From the NCBI RefSeq assembly GCF_018336975.1, contig NZ_CP025572.1, forward strand, positions 1,812,949 to 1,876,948: 64,000 bases of DNA. The letters run 5' to 3'. The notes beneath the pieces were generated by a model, which worked only from the letters and a program-made list of their open reading frames with translations, did not search any database and was not told the origin of the DNA. The position numbers and the translations under genes were made by a program. Origin of the DNA: Marinomonas sp. CT5. Lineage in GTDB: Bacteria > Pseudomonadota > Gammaproteobacteria > Pseudomonadales > Marinomonadaceae. Positions 42,929 through 50,579 of this stretch are shown here, piece after piece. The stretch's first letter is position 1, and each line of letters begins with the position of its first letter.

Positions 42929-43530
42929 ATAAAGATCATAGGTAAGGTAGTGAGCAGTAACAGCCCCATGGATACGCTAAAGTAGCGGTGAAACTTCGGC
43001 TCTTGCAACCTGTTCGAGACTAGCTTACCTATGGTAATCCACATAAATGTGCCGGGTAGCGTCGCAATATTAAACATAATGATGCACAGCACAGCCGATG
43101 ACCAATAAAGATCCCCTGTTAATGTGAACACAGAACTTGCTGTCATTAGGCTTGCCCACGATTTAGGGTTAATTGCTTGAAATGAGGCGGCTTGTAAAAT
43201 CCCCATGGGTTGAAGTGCTTTTTTATCAGAGTGTCTTTTGGCAAGCGCAATTTTGATTGCCATGTAAACGATGTAGCTTGCTGCAACAAAAGCGAACACC
43301 TTATGTAGATAAGGCCAATGCTTAAACATTTCCCCCAAGCCAAACAAAATCAGTATATGCAGTAGTGTCATGCCAAAGCGAATACCAAGCACGTGAGGTA
43401 GTGTTCTTTTAATACCAAAATTGGCCCCTGAATTGGCTAATAGGATGTTATTAGGTCCTGGTGTTATGGTGCTTATTAAGCAAAAAAGAATGAGCGCAGG
43501 GGTGATTTCCAATAGGGCATTATTGATCAT
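42925..43530 (-). CDS. LysE-family exporter
   Basis: A 201-residue inner-membrane protein with about six helices. The N-terminal LILFCLISTITPGPNNILLANSGANFG (in parts) is the LysE/RhtB signature. Members export amino acids or related small molecules. Start ATG 43530 is chosen because AAGGA sits 6 bp upstream; an ATG two codons earlier touches that site. The divergent MocR-type regulator with repeated ATACAA sites between them suggests that it controls this exporter. Confidence 0.92.
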   Translation of the reverse strand: MINNALLEITPALILFCLISTITPGPNNILLANSGANFGIKRTLPHVLGIRFGMTLLHILILFGLGEMFKHWPYLHKVFAFVAASYIVYMAIKIALAKRHSDKKALQPMGILQAASFQAINPKSWASLMTASSVFTLTGDLYWSSAVLCIIMFNIATLPGTFMWITIGKLVSNRLQEPKFHRYFSVSMGLLLLTTLPMIFI

Positions 43531-43562
43531 TTCCATTCCTTTAAAGAAAGTTTTAGATTTAA

Positions 43563-43652
43563 ATTGTATTGATACAATTTATGTTGTATTGTCTTTAATT
43601 AGATTTACATAGAATACAATTTTGGGCAATTTATTTATTGTTATGAATACAA
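43563..43652. promoter_or_regulatory. Array of ATACAA half-sites between lysE-like and MocR-type genes
   Basis: TTGTAT/ATACAA occurs five times: a palindrome ATTGTAT-TG-ATACAAT (43563-43578), TTGTAT at 43584, ATACAA at 43614 and ATACAA at 43647. The last overlaps the probable start of the regulator gene. Such repeats are what a dimeric MocR regulator would need for autorepression and activation of the divergent exporter; binding is inferred. Confidence 0.65.
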
Positions 43653-45043
43653 TTATGGGCATTAGCAAAGATACATTTGATCAAGCTTGTTTGGCGCATC
43701 CAAAATACAAGGCATTGGCTCATATAATTGAGCAGGCGATACAATCAGGCGAATTACCTGATAAACAAAAGTTGCCTGCGCAAAGGTTGTTAGCCGACAA
43801 ACTTGAGATTACTCATGGCACGGTGACCAGAGCGTATGATTTGCTGGAAAAGAAAGGTTTGGTGAACGCAAAGTTGGGAGCAGGCACTTATGTAAATCTT
43901 CCAAGCTCCTTTGTGACTAGTGATGTGCCAGCCATTAAGGAATACGATTTTGCCTCCAGTATGCAGCCTATGTTAGGTCAGCAAATGTTGGTGAAAAATG
44001 CGCTAAACGAATTGGCGCAAGATCTTATTTCAATAGAAGAGGTGATGACTTATTCGCCAAATGGCTTACGAAAGCATCGGCAAATATTCAGCGATTGGCT
44101 TGCTTCTAAGCAGATTCAAATTGATAAAGATGACATTGCTTTCACCCAAGGTGCCCAACAAGGGATTTATACTTGCCTGCAAATTCTCACCAAAGAAAAT
44201 GACTACATTCTTCATGAAGAGTTAGCATACCCTGGGGTATTTCGAGCAGCAGAAGCCCGCGGCGTTAATCCGTTAAGTGTGCCGCTAACGGCGGAAGGGT
44301 TGGATTTGGTGGTATTAGAAGAATACTGTCAGAAGTTTCGCCCAAAAGTGCTGTACATCACACCTAATATTCAAAATCCGACTAATATTCAGTACTCAGA
44401 AACGCAGCTAAGGGCAATAGTTAAGTTAAGTGAGAAATATCAGTTTTATATTATTGAAGATGATGTGAATTATTGCCTACCAGAAAATTGGAAAGTGCCG
44501 TTACAGCAGCAAGCCCCAGATCGAATATTCTATCTTTCCAGTCTCTCTAAATATGTGGCGGGTGGTTTAAGAATTGCTTTTTGTTTGGTTCCTAAACAAT
44601 GGCAACAAGCCTTTAATATGAGCATTCATAGTCAGTGTTGGATGGTATCGACACTAAACTTCGAATTGGCCACTCGTTTCTTAAGAAGTGAAAATTTTCA
44701 ACATAATCAGTCCCTTCTAGAAGGTGAGATGCGTTATCGGCAAGACGCTTTTCATGCACTGGTTGAAAAGCATGGTTTGCGCTCTCGGACTGGCGGTTTG
44801 AATGCTTGGTTGACGTTACCAAGTCATATTAATGTGAACCAACTGAATAATTTTTTTGCATCAAAAAATATCAAAGTCAGAACCGCCGATTTGTTTCGTT
44901 GTCCTACTGCGTCCTTACCTTCGGTTAATTCTTTTAGAGTGTCTTTAGGTGGCTTTAATTCAAGAGTTGATTTTGAAAATGCGCTTTCTGAGTTTGAAAA
45001 TGCCTTAATACAATTCAACAGCCAAGAAGATATTGTTATTTGA
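43643..45043 (+). CDS. MocR-type regulator (GntR winged helix fused to aminotransferase)
   Basis: A 466-residue regulator of the MocR/PdxR group. The N-terminal GntR winged helix spans residues 10-75 (LPAQRLLADKLEITHGTVTRAYDLLEKKGLV in parts). The rest is a fold-type I aminotransferase domain that binds PLP through Lys in SSLSKYVAGGLRIAF, with the Asn and Asp/Tyr PLP contacts in TPNIQNPT and IIEDDVNY. It likely senses PLP adducts of an amine or amino acid. The start is uncertain: ATG 43643, ATG 43655 or an upstream TTG are possible and none has a clear ribosome site. Confidence 0.9.
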   Translation: MNTIMGISKDTFDQACLAHPKYKALAHIIEQAIQSGELPDKQKLPAQRLLADKLEITHGTVTRAYDLLEKKGLVNAKLGAGTYVNLPSSFVTSDVPAIKEYDFASSMQPMLGQQMLVKNALNELAQDLISIEEVMTYSPNGLRKHRQIFSDWLASKQIQIDKDDIAFTQGAQQGIYTCLQILTKENDYILHEELAYPGVFRAAEARGVNPLSVPLTAEGLDLVVLEEYCQKFRPKVLYITPNIQNPTNIQYSETQLRAIVKLSEKYQFYIIEDDVNYCLPENWKVPLQQQAPDRIFYLSSLSKYVAGGLRIAFCLVPKQWQQAFNMSIHSQCWMVSTLNFELATRFLRSENFQHNQSLLEGEMRYRQDAFHALVEKHGLRSRTGGLNAWLTLPSHINVNQLNNFFASKNIKVRTADLFRCPTASLPSVNSFRVSLGGFNSRVDFENALSEFENALIQFNSQEDIVI

Positions 45044-45065
45044 TATTTTGAATCAAACCTTATTT

Positions 45066-45100
45066 AAAAAGGCCATCATAGGGATTTTATGATGGCCTCT
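45066..45100. terminator. Terminator between convergent MocR-type and oxygenase genes
   Basis: GGCCATCATA pairs with TATGATGGCC; A-run before and CTCTT after. It may serve both strands. Confidence 0.75.
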
Positions 45101-45106
45101 TGGCGG

Positions 45107-46093
45107 TTATTTATCTACAAAATTAGCCTGAATACGTTGGGTCAAAAAGTCTGCTGCACTGATGGGTTGGTAGCGTTTGGCTGGGCCTTGGATGATCTGC
45201 GTTTTATTGGCTTGGCAAAAGAAGGCAATAGAATGGCGACTGCCGCAGTATTCATTGATACGTGGCAAGCGAACCCTATGTAGGTTGGATTTAAGCTGGT
45301 CATCACTCCATCGCATCAACATATCACCAATGTTACAGGTGATCACATTGGCAATGGGTGGAATGCTGGTCCAGCGTTGCGTATCGGCTTCTGCTCCTGG
45401 GCAAACTTGTAAGCCGCCATGGCCTTCGTGTTGGAACAATAGCGTTAAACAATCGAAATCGGTATGAGCACCAGCGCGCCAAATATTACCTTGCTCATTG
45501 ACGCCCTCTGTTGGGTAATAGTGCAGTAAGCGTAATGTGCTTTGGTAGTCGGTTTGGTTTGGGTCGTGTGCTTGGGTAAAAAAGTCTCTAGCAAAGCCAA
45601 GTTTGTCTGTAAAACAGGATAGGACTTTCATGCCCACTTCCCAGCATTGTTTTTCAAAGCGTAGAGTGTTGGCTTGAAAGTTTGGCAACTCGTCTTCAGT
45701 CGGCCACAAATTATCCATGTGGTATTGGGTAATCTGATAAGATTCTTTTTGGTCTTTGGTGCCAGTAGAAGGGCGGATTTGACTGCGACTTTCCCATCCT
45801 GCATTGACGCTTTTGGGGCGAGGATATTGGCTCTTGATGCTTTCTGGTAGGTTAAAGAAACGCTCTGATTCTTTGAAGGCGGCGTCTATATCTTGCGGAT
45901 CTATGCCGTGATTACTTAATTGGAAAAAGCCGATTTGCGTGGCCGCTAGCCAAAGTTGTTCGGTGATTTCTTCTCGACGATTTTCAAAATCGCTCATATC
46001 TATGATGCGAATTTCTCGGTCGTTGGTGTCTTCCCCTTTACCACCAAAAGTGGTTTCGCGTTGTAGTTCTTCAAGTGAATATGAATGTGTCAT
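45107..46093 (-). CDS. 2-oxoglutarate/Fe(II) oxygenase, isopenicillin-N-synthase family
   Basis: A 328-residue non-heme iron oxygenase. The iron triad is seen as His and Asp in GAHTDFDCLTLL and the distal His in SNLHRV; the Arg-x-Ser that binds 2-oxoglutarate is RHSIAFF. The N-terminal DIOX_N region (RIIDMSDFENRREEI...FFQLSNHGID) is typical. The substrate is unknown. It lies between the urate-oxidising genes and a guanine-deaminase-like gene and on the same strand as a nucleobase-type importer, so oxidation or demethylation of a purine or related heterocycle is a reasonable inference. Confidence 0.92.
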   Translation of the reverse strand: MTHSYSLEELQRETTFGGKGEDTNDREIRIIDMSDFENRREEITEQLWLAATQIGFFQLSNHGIDPQDIDAAFKESERFFNLPESIKSQYPRPKSVNAGWESRSQIRPSTGTKDQKESYQITQYHMDNLWPTEDELPNFQANTLRFEKQCWEVGMKVLSCFTDKLGFARDFFTQAHDPNQTDYQSTLRLLHYYPTEGVNEQGNIWRAGAHTDFDCLTLLFQHEGHGGLQVCPGAEADTQRWTSIPPIANVITCNIGDMLMRWSDDQLKSNLHRVRLPRINEYCGSRHSIAFFCQANKTQIIQGPAKRYQPISAADFLTQRIQANFVDK

Positions 46094-46124
46094 GGTTTTC
46101 TCCCATTCTCCTAGGTTGAAAATA

Positions 46125-46143
46125 ACTAGGCGTTTTGCCTAGT
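46125..46143 (-). terminator. Hairpin in the deaminase-oxygenase gap
   Basis: ACTAGGC and GCCTAGT pair perfectly around GTTTT. Read on the minus strand the stem is followed by TATTTTC, so it may be a weak terminator behind the deaminase gene. Confidence 0.45.
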
Positions 46144-46235
46144 GGAAAATGGAGCAATGACCTGATGCATTTCTTTTGAAAAACATCTGACTGCTTCTAC
46201 TCCGGTTATTGCTATTGATTGGTTAACGCTTTTAT

Positions 46236-46712
46236 TTACCAAACCCCCTCATGCAATTTTGCGGCCTCTTCTTCAAGGCAAGGCCCAATGACTTCAACTT
46301 GTCGTTGGCCTGATTCAAAGACGGTTCGACAAGGTAACGCCAAGGTTGGGTTTTCTGGGTGATTGCCCGTGATTTGTTTTAAGCTGTCTTCGCTTAGCCC
46401 GTATACCAGACGCCCAAGTCCCGCCCAATAAGCTGAGCCTGCGCACATCGCACAGGGTTCTGCGGAAACATACATGGTGCATTTTACGAGAAAATCAGGG
46501 CGATACGCTTTGCTTGCGCGCGTCATTAACTTGCGCTCTGCATGGCCTGTCATATCGAAATCAGGCAAGTAGCCGTTGACTTGGGTCATCAGTACATTGT
46601 CTTTATCGTCTACCAAAATCGCCGCAAAGGGATGAATACCTTGTTGTTTGGCTTCCTCGGCAAGCGCAAAGCTTTGGCGTAAAAAATCGGTGTCTTTAGT
46701 GTTTAATGTCAT
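46236..46712 (-). CDS. Nucleobase deaminase, probably guanine deaminase
   Basis: A 158-residue zinc enzyme of the cytidine/deoxycytidylate deaminase superfamily. The catalytic HAE is in GHAERKL and the zinc Cys pair in PCAMCAGS. Size, the GVW-type C-terminus and context with xanthine dehydrogenase and urate genes favour guanine deaminase (guanine to xanthine) over tRNA adenosine deaminase, though cytosine- or isoguanine-type substrates cannot be excluded. The TadA-like anticodon-binding extension is absent. Confidence 0.85.
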   Translation of the reverse strand: MTLNTKDTDFLRQSFALAEEAKQQGIHPFAAILVDDKDNVLMTQVNGYLPDFDMTGHAERKLMTRASKAYRPDFLVKCTMYVSAEPCAMCAGSAYWAGLGRLVYGLSEDSLKQITGNHPENPTLALPCRTVFESGQRQVEVIGPCLEEEAAKLHEGVW

Positions 46713-46765
46713 ATCTGTCTCTATAGTTGAGGTTCTTACGATGTCATGAGCGCAATAATCGCAAA

Positions 46766-47557
46766 CTATTTCTTCTTAGGAAGGCTCCACGGAAACCACC
46801 ACGCCTGAATCCATTGAATCGATTTAAACAGCAATAAACTGATAATCGACAAGAAAATAAGTCCAGCAAAAGCTTGTGGAATTTTAAAGAAAGACGTGGA
46901 GAACTGAATGAAATAGCCCAACCCTTCCTCTGCGGCGACAAATTCCGCTACCACAGCACCAATGATGGCTAAAGTGATGGATACTCGAAGGCCACTAAAA
47001 ATATGAGGGATCGCATAAGGAATGCGAATCTGCCAAGTTTCTCGGTAGCGTGGAGCGCGTAAAGATTGGCTCAGTTCGATCATTTCGGGTGGGGTTTCTA
47101 ACATGCCCGTTGTGGTGGATACCACCAGAGGAAAGAAGGTGATCAAGCAGGTGATTAGCACGCGAGATGGATCTTCTGTGCCCAGCAAGACAATGATCAA
47201 AGGCGCAACGGCCACCACTGGCGTCGATTGAATCACGATCAAAGCGGGATAAAGAACACGGTTCATCAATTCGGAACGCATCATGCCAATAGACAAGGGA
47301 ATCGCAATGAGAATAGACAGAGCAAAGCCCATTAGCGCAACCCGTAACGTGGCCCAAAGGTGTGTTAGCCAGCGAGAAAATTCCACATCAAAAAACGCCA
47401 TAAATATCGCGGATGGAGAGGGCAGAATGTAATTTGGCACATTGCCCGCGCGACAGATTAATTCCCACACCAGCACAAGACCGATAAAGAACAAACCCGG
47501 AGCGAAGCGATTGGCCTGTTGAGTAAGCCAAGATTTAGGCTGGTACGTTGGGTTCAT
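46766..47557 (-). CDS. ABC transporter permease, NitT/TauT/SsuC type
   Basis: A 263-residue inner-membrane permease with about six helices. The conserved loop LRAPRYRETWQIRIPYAIPHIFSGLRVSITLAIIGAVVAEF (in parts) is typical of the SsuC/ThiX group. It overlaps the ATPase gene by 23 bp. Substrate is inferred from context to be a purine-related base or similar heterocycle; taurine, aliphatic sulphonates or hydroxymethylpyrimidine are alternatives, but no sulphonate-using enzymes are nearby. Confidence 0.9.
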   Translation of the reverse strand: MNPTYQPKSWLTQQANRFAPGLFFIGLVLVWELICRAGNVPNYILPSPSAIFMAFFDVEFSRWLTHLWATLRVALMGFALSILIAIPLSIGMMRSELMNRVLYPALIVIQSTPVVAVAPLIIVLLGTEDPSRVLITCLITFFPLVVSTTTGMLETPPEMIELSQSLRAPRYRETWQIRIPYAIPHIFSGLRVSITLAIIGAVVAEFVAAEEGLGYFIQFSTSFFKIPQAFAGLIFLSIISLLLFKSIQWIQAWWFPWSLPKKK

Positions 47558-48326
47558 AAATATAGCCTCTAATTAAATCGGTTAGCTCTGCAAAGCGAGG
47601 GGAGTTAATGGTTTTGGAAGAACGTGGGCGTGGTAAATCCACCTCGATCAAATCTAAAACCGTGCCGGGACGTTTGCTCATGACCAAAATACGGTCAGAT
47701 AACAACACGGCTTCGCTGATTGAGTGAGTGATAAACAACACGGTTTTTGGGTTCTTTTTCCAAATATCGAGCAAGTCAAAACCGATTTGCTCTCGTGTTA
47801 AGGCATCCAGCGCCGAAAATGGCTCATCCATCAAAAGAATGTCTGGGTTGAGCAAGAGCGCGCGAACAATGCCAACGCGTTGTTGCATACCACCAGATAA
47901 TTCGTCTGGCATCTTGTCGGCAAACTGAGTAAGACCAGCCATTTCTAACAACTCGTTGGCGCGTTTTTCATCGCTGGCGGAGTAGCTGCCGTATTTGTGT
48001 TTGAGCGGAAACAACACGTTTTTACGCACTGTTAGCCAAGGCAATAAGTTGGCCTTTTGAAAAACGATGCCCACGTCATCACGAGGTTCCGTTACTGGTA
48101 AATTGAATACTGACACTTCACCGTGGGAAGGAATCAATAATCCTGCCACCATGCGTAATAGGGTTGATTTACCGCAGCCAGAAGGCCCTACCACCGCCAC
48201 GAATTCGTGACGATGAATATCCAGATCTATGTCTTGCACAACCATCGGGGTATCTGGATGTGGGTCATATTTATGACCCACATTTTTCATACTAACGTAA
48301 GCTGCTTTAGTATCGCTGTTTTGCAT
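47535..48326 (-). CDS. ABC transporter ATP-binding protein, NitT/TauT/SsuB type
   Basis: A 263-residue ATPase. Walker A GPSGCGKST, Q-loop VFQKANLLPWLT, signature LSGGMQQR, Walker B ILLMDEPFSALD and switch ITHSISEAV are intact. The SGGMQQR and DEPFSALD forms are characteristic of the SsuB/TauB group. It sits between the binding-protein and permease genes of the importer, starting 4 bp after the binding-protein stop. Confidence 0.93.
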   Translation of the reverse strand: MQNSDTKAAYVSMKNVGHKYDPHPDTPMVVQDIDLDIHRHEFVAVVGPSGCGKSTLLRMVAGLLIPSHGEVSVFNLPVTEPRDDVGIVFQKANLLPWLTVRKNVLFPLKHKYGSYSASDEKRANELLEMAGLTQFADKMPDELSGGMQQRVGIVRALLLNPDILLMDEPFSALDALTREQIGFDLLDIWKKNPKTVLFITHSISEAVLLSDRILVMSKRPGTVLDLIEVDLPRPRSSKTINSPRFAELTDLIRGYIYEPNVPA

Positions 48327-48330
48327 CTTA

Positions 48331-49326
48331 CTACTCCGGTTTGAAACTGCTGTTTACGGCCGTTTTGGGGTCAATAGCGTCTGTGCTTAAACCATTCGCT
48401 TCTGCCACGTACTCCCAGGTTTTTTGAATTCGCTCATCGGTGAAATTACCAAAGCCGTCTTGTTTGGTGACATCGTTATAGACCAAGTTGTAAATGCTCT
48501 TAATTTGGGCAGAGACAATACTGGCATCCACTTCTGGCACCATTTTATGTAAATCGATCCCAGCTTGGTCGGGATGCGCGTAGGTAAATTTAATGGACTT
48601 GGCAAAGGCTTTAATGAAGCGTTTTGCGACGTCTGGACGTTCTTTCAAAAAGCGTTCAGAGGCCAAAACAGATGAGCTATACAGGGATAAACCCGAGTTT
48701 GACCAAGGCATTTCGATGAGTTCTTTGCCTGCTCCTTTTGCTTGTGCGTCATAAAGTGCTGTATTGGTAACCCAAGCAATAATGGCATCAGCATTACCCG
48801 TGATCATCATGGGAGCCAAGGCACCCGGATCCGATTTCACTAATTTAATATCGCTTTCGCTCAATCCGTTTTGCTTTAAAACCAAAGGTAAAAATGCGTT
48901 GGATGAGGTGAAAGGTGAGGTAGCGACTTTTTTGCCTTTCAAATCTTTAATGGACTTAATGCCGCTGCTTTTGAGTACGAAAAAGGCATGTGGCGCTTGG
49001 GTGAAATAGGGATAAACGGCGACTACAGGCACATCAGCTTGCGCTTTAGCAGCCATTAACGCACCAATATCCGAGCTGCCAATATCCGATTGCCCTGTTG
49101 CCATCTTGGTCAAAGCATCAGTCGATCCACGACCACTGGCAATTTTGACTTCCAAATCTTCGTCAGCAAAGAAACCTTGTTGAATACCAACATAAACTGG
49201 CGCTTTATCACCACCCGGTAACCAGTCTAATTGGAAGGTCACCTGATCTGCCGCCATGACAGAAGTGCTTGAGATGATACTGGCTAAAAGAGTCAATCGA
49301 ATTGCTGTTTTCTTTGCCGCTTTCAT
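48331..49326 (-). CDS. ABC transporter substrate-binding protein, NMT1/SsuA type
   Basis: A 331-residue periplasmic binding protein. A signal peptide (residues 1 to about 26, ending SSTSVMAAD) is followed by the NMT1/THI5-like fold: FQLDWLPGGDKAPVYVGIQQGFF and a conserved SGRGSTDALTKMATGQSDIG (in parts). This subfamily often binds pyrimidines, riboflavin-type or purine-like heterocycles, which fits the surrounding purine genes. Start ATG 49326 has GGAG 7 bp upstream; an ATG two codons earlier is less well placed. First gene of a three-gene operon. Confidence 0.9.
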   Translation of the reverse strand: MKAAKKTAIRLTLLASIISSTSVMAADQVTFQLDWLPGGDKAPVYVGIQQGFFADEDLEVKIASGRGSTDALTKMATGQSDIGSSDIGALMAAKAQADVPVVAVYPYFTQAPHAFFVLKSSGIKSIKDLKGKKVATSPFTSSNAFLPLVLKQNGLSESDIKLVKSDPGALAPMMITGNADAIIAWVTNTALYDAQAKGAGKELIEMPWSNSGLSLYSSSVLASERFLKERPDVAKRFIKAFAKSIKFTYAHPDQAGIDLHKMVPEVDASIVSAQIKSIYNLVYNDVTKQDGFGNFTDERIQKTWEYVAEANGLSTDAIDPKTAVNSSFKPE

Positions 49327-49332
49327 AAACAT

Positions 49333-49645
49333 ACTCCATACAATTAATAGGGCTTAAAGACTCACTTGTTTCACTGTTTTTTTATTTAGCAACAATCGTT
49401 CCATAAACTTTTTAGCGTATTGAAAAATATTTAACTGTTTGAAATATATAAAAATATTTTTTACTCAAGGTTGAAAGTAGCTGATGCTCGCAGCTTTTAG
49501 GGGGGAGATGAAACAAAACGGTGCGCTGGAAAATGGTTTTAGGTGCAATACTAGGGGAGAACACTGAAGGTCGTTTGCTGTGTATTGCTACTCTAAGCGG
49601 AGGTATTCTAATGAATGGGCTAATTGATGTTAATTAAAGGTAATT
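49333..49645. other. Gene-free stretch before the importer operon
   Basis: An AT-rich region that should hold the promoter of the importer operon. No RNA gene or diagnostic promoter is recognised. An 8-codon frame with GGAGG before it (49611-49637) has nothing downstream on its strand and is not called. Confidence 0.5.
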
Positions 49646-50125
49646 TTAGGGGGGCGAAGTGGATGAGGCTTGTTTTTGACGTTTGCTGTAGAGCACGCTT
49701 GCCATGTAGCAAACCACGATGACATTAAGCAAAAATACGCAGATAGTTAAAATTTGCGGGTGAAAAATTATTTCGTAGATTTCAAATGGTAAATAGATTG
49801 CCCCGCTTAGTAAGGCAAACCATTCAGTCCACACAAACGCTTTCCATAAACCATAGGCTTCAACGAATCGCACCAACGAATAAGCAATAGCGCCCAAAGC
49901 GATTAGGGTCATATTGCTGTCTGTAATTGAACTTGCTGCATGGATGAAAACACTTGGGTAGTGGCTCGCTGGATTCAAGTGTGCATGAGAGACGATGGAT
50001 TCAGCGATTTTTTGTAAGTTCTCTCCTGCTAATACGTGGATTCCAAACCCTACGACAAGAGACATTAAGCCTTTAAATGCTTCTATCAATGCAATGGCTT
50101 TTAGCCCATTTTTGGATGATGTCAT
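49646..50125 (-). CDS. DUF2127 family membrane protein
   Basis: A 159-residue integral membrane protein with four probable helices. Family hallmarks are GLKAIALIEAFKGLMSLVVGFG at the N-terminus, the LGAIAYSLVRFVEAYGLW segment and LPFEIYEI near residue 115. The function of DUF2127 is unknown. It is a single gene between the importer operon and xdhA; a role in purine use cannot be claimed. Confidence 0.85.
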   Translation of the reverse strand: MTSSKNGLKAIALIEAFKGLMSLVVGFGIHVLAGENLQKIAESIVSHAHLNPASHYPSVFIHAASSITDSNMTLIALGAIAYSLVRFVEAYGLWKAFVWTEWFALLSGAIYLPFEIYEIIFHPQILTICVFLLNVIVVCYMASVLYSKRQKQASSTSPP

Positions 50126-50579
50126 TTTGATCTCTTAGTTAAGCCTAATAATATATTTTTAGAAGCCAAATACATCGCTTCTGTACGCTTGTCTTTATGA
50201 GTTGAGTTCTAATACTGATAGTAAAGCGTATGCTAAGTTATAGCAGTATAAAGACAATAGATTGTTGAAAAATAAATATTATTTACGGTCATTTGAAAAG
50301 CGTCTTTGGGTTTCTTTTCATTTAGGTGCTAAGACGGAATAGCTTATGCTTTGTATTAAGGGCCTTTTAAAAAGAACCAACATCGTTTGGCTTGTTGTTT
50401 GCTGTTGATCTAAAGCGGGACATCGCTAGGTCGTTTTCTTATGCAAGAAAACAAGAAAAGATCGTCTAGATCGCTTGTTCAGTCTGAATTATTAGTTTTT
50501 AATTAAAACTCTGTACGATTGGTCAAGTTTTTGCATTTCAATGACTATGACTCATACCATTTTACATAAGGAGCGCGCT
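50126..50579. promoter_or_regulatory. Divergent control region upstream of xdhABC
   Basis: Two inverted repeats stand out: GTTTTCTT-ATGC-AAGAAAAC (50433-50452, perfect 8-bp arms) and AGTTTT...AAAACT around AATTA (50494-50510). They lie 70-150 bp before the xdhA start and could be operator sites for a purine-responsive regulator. TAAGGAG at 50567-50573 is the xdhA ribosome site. Confidence 0.5.

Noticed and set aside
49611..49637. 8-codon frame with GGAGG, possible leader peptide
   Set aside because: No gene follows on that strand and no attenuator hairpin is present.
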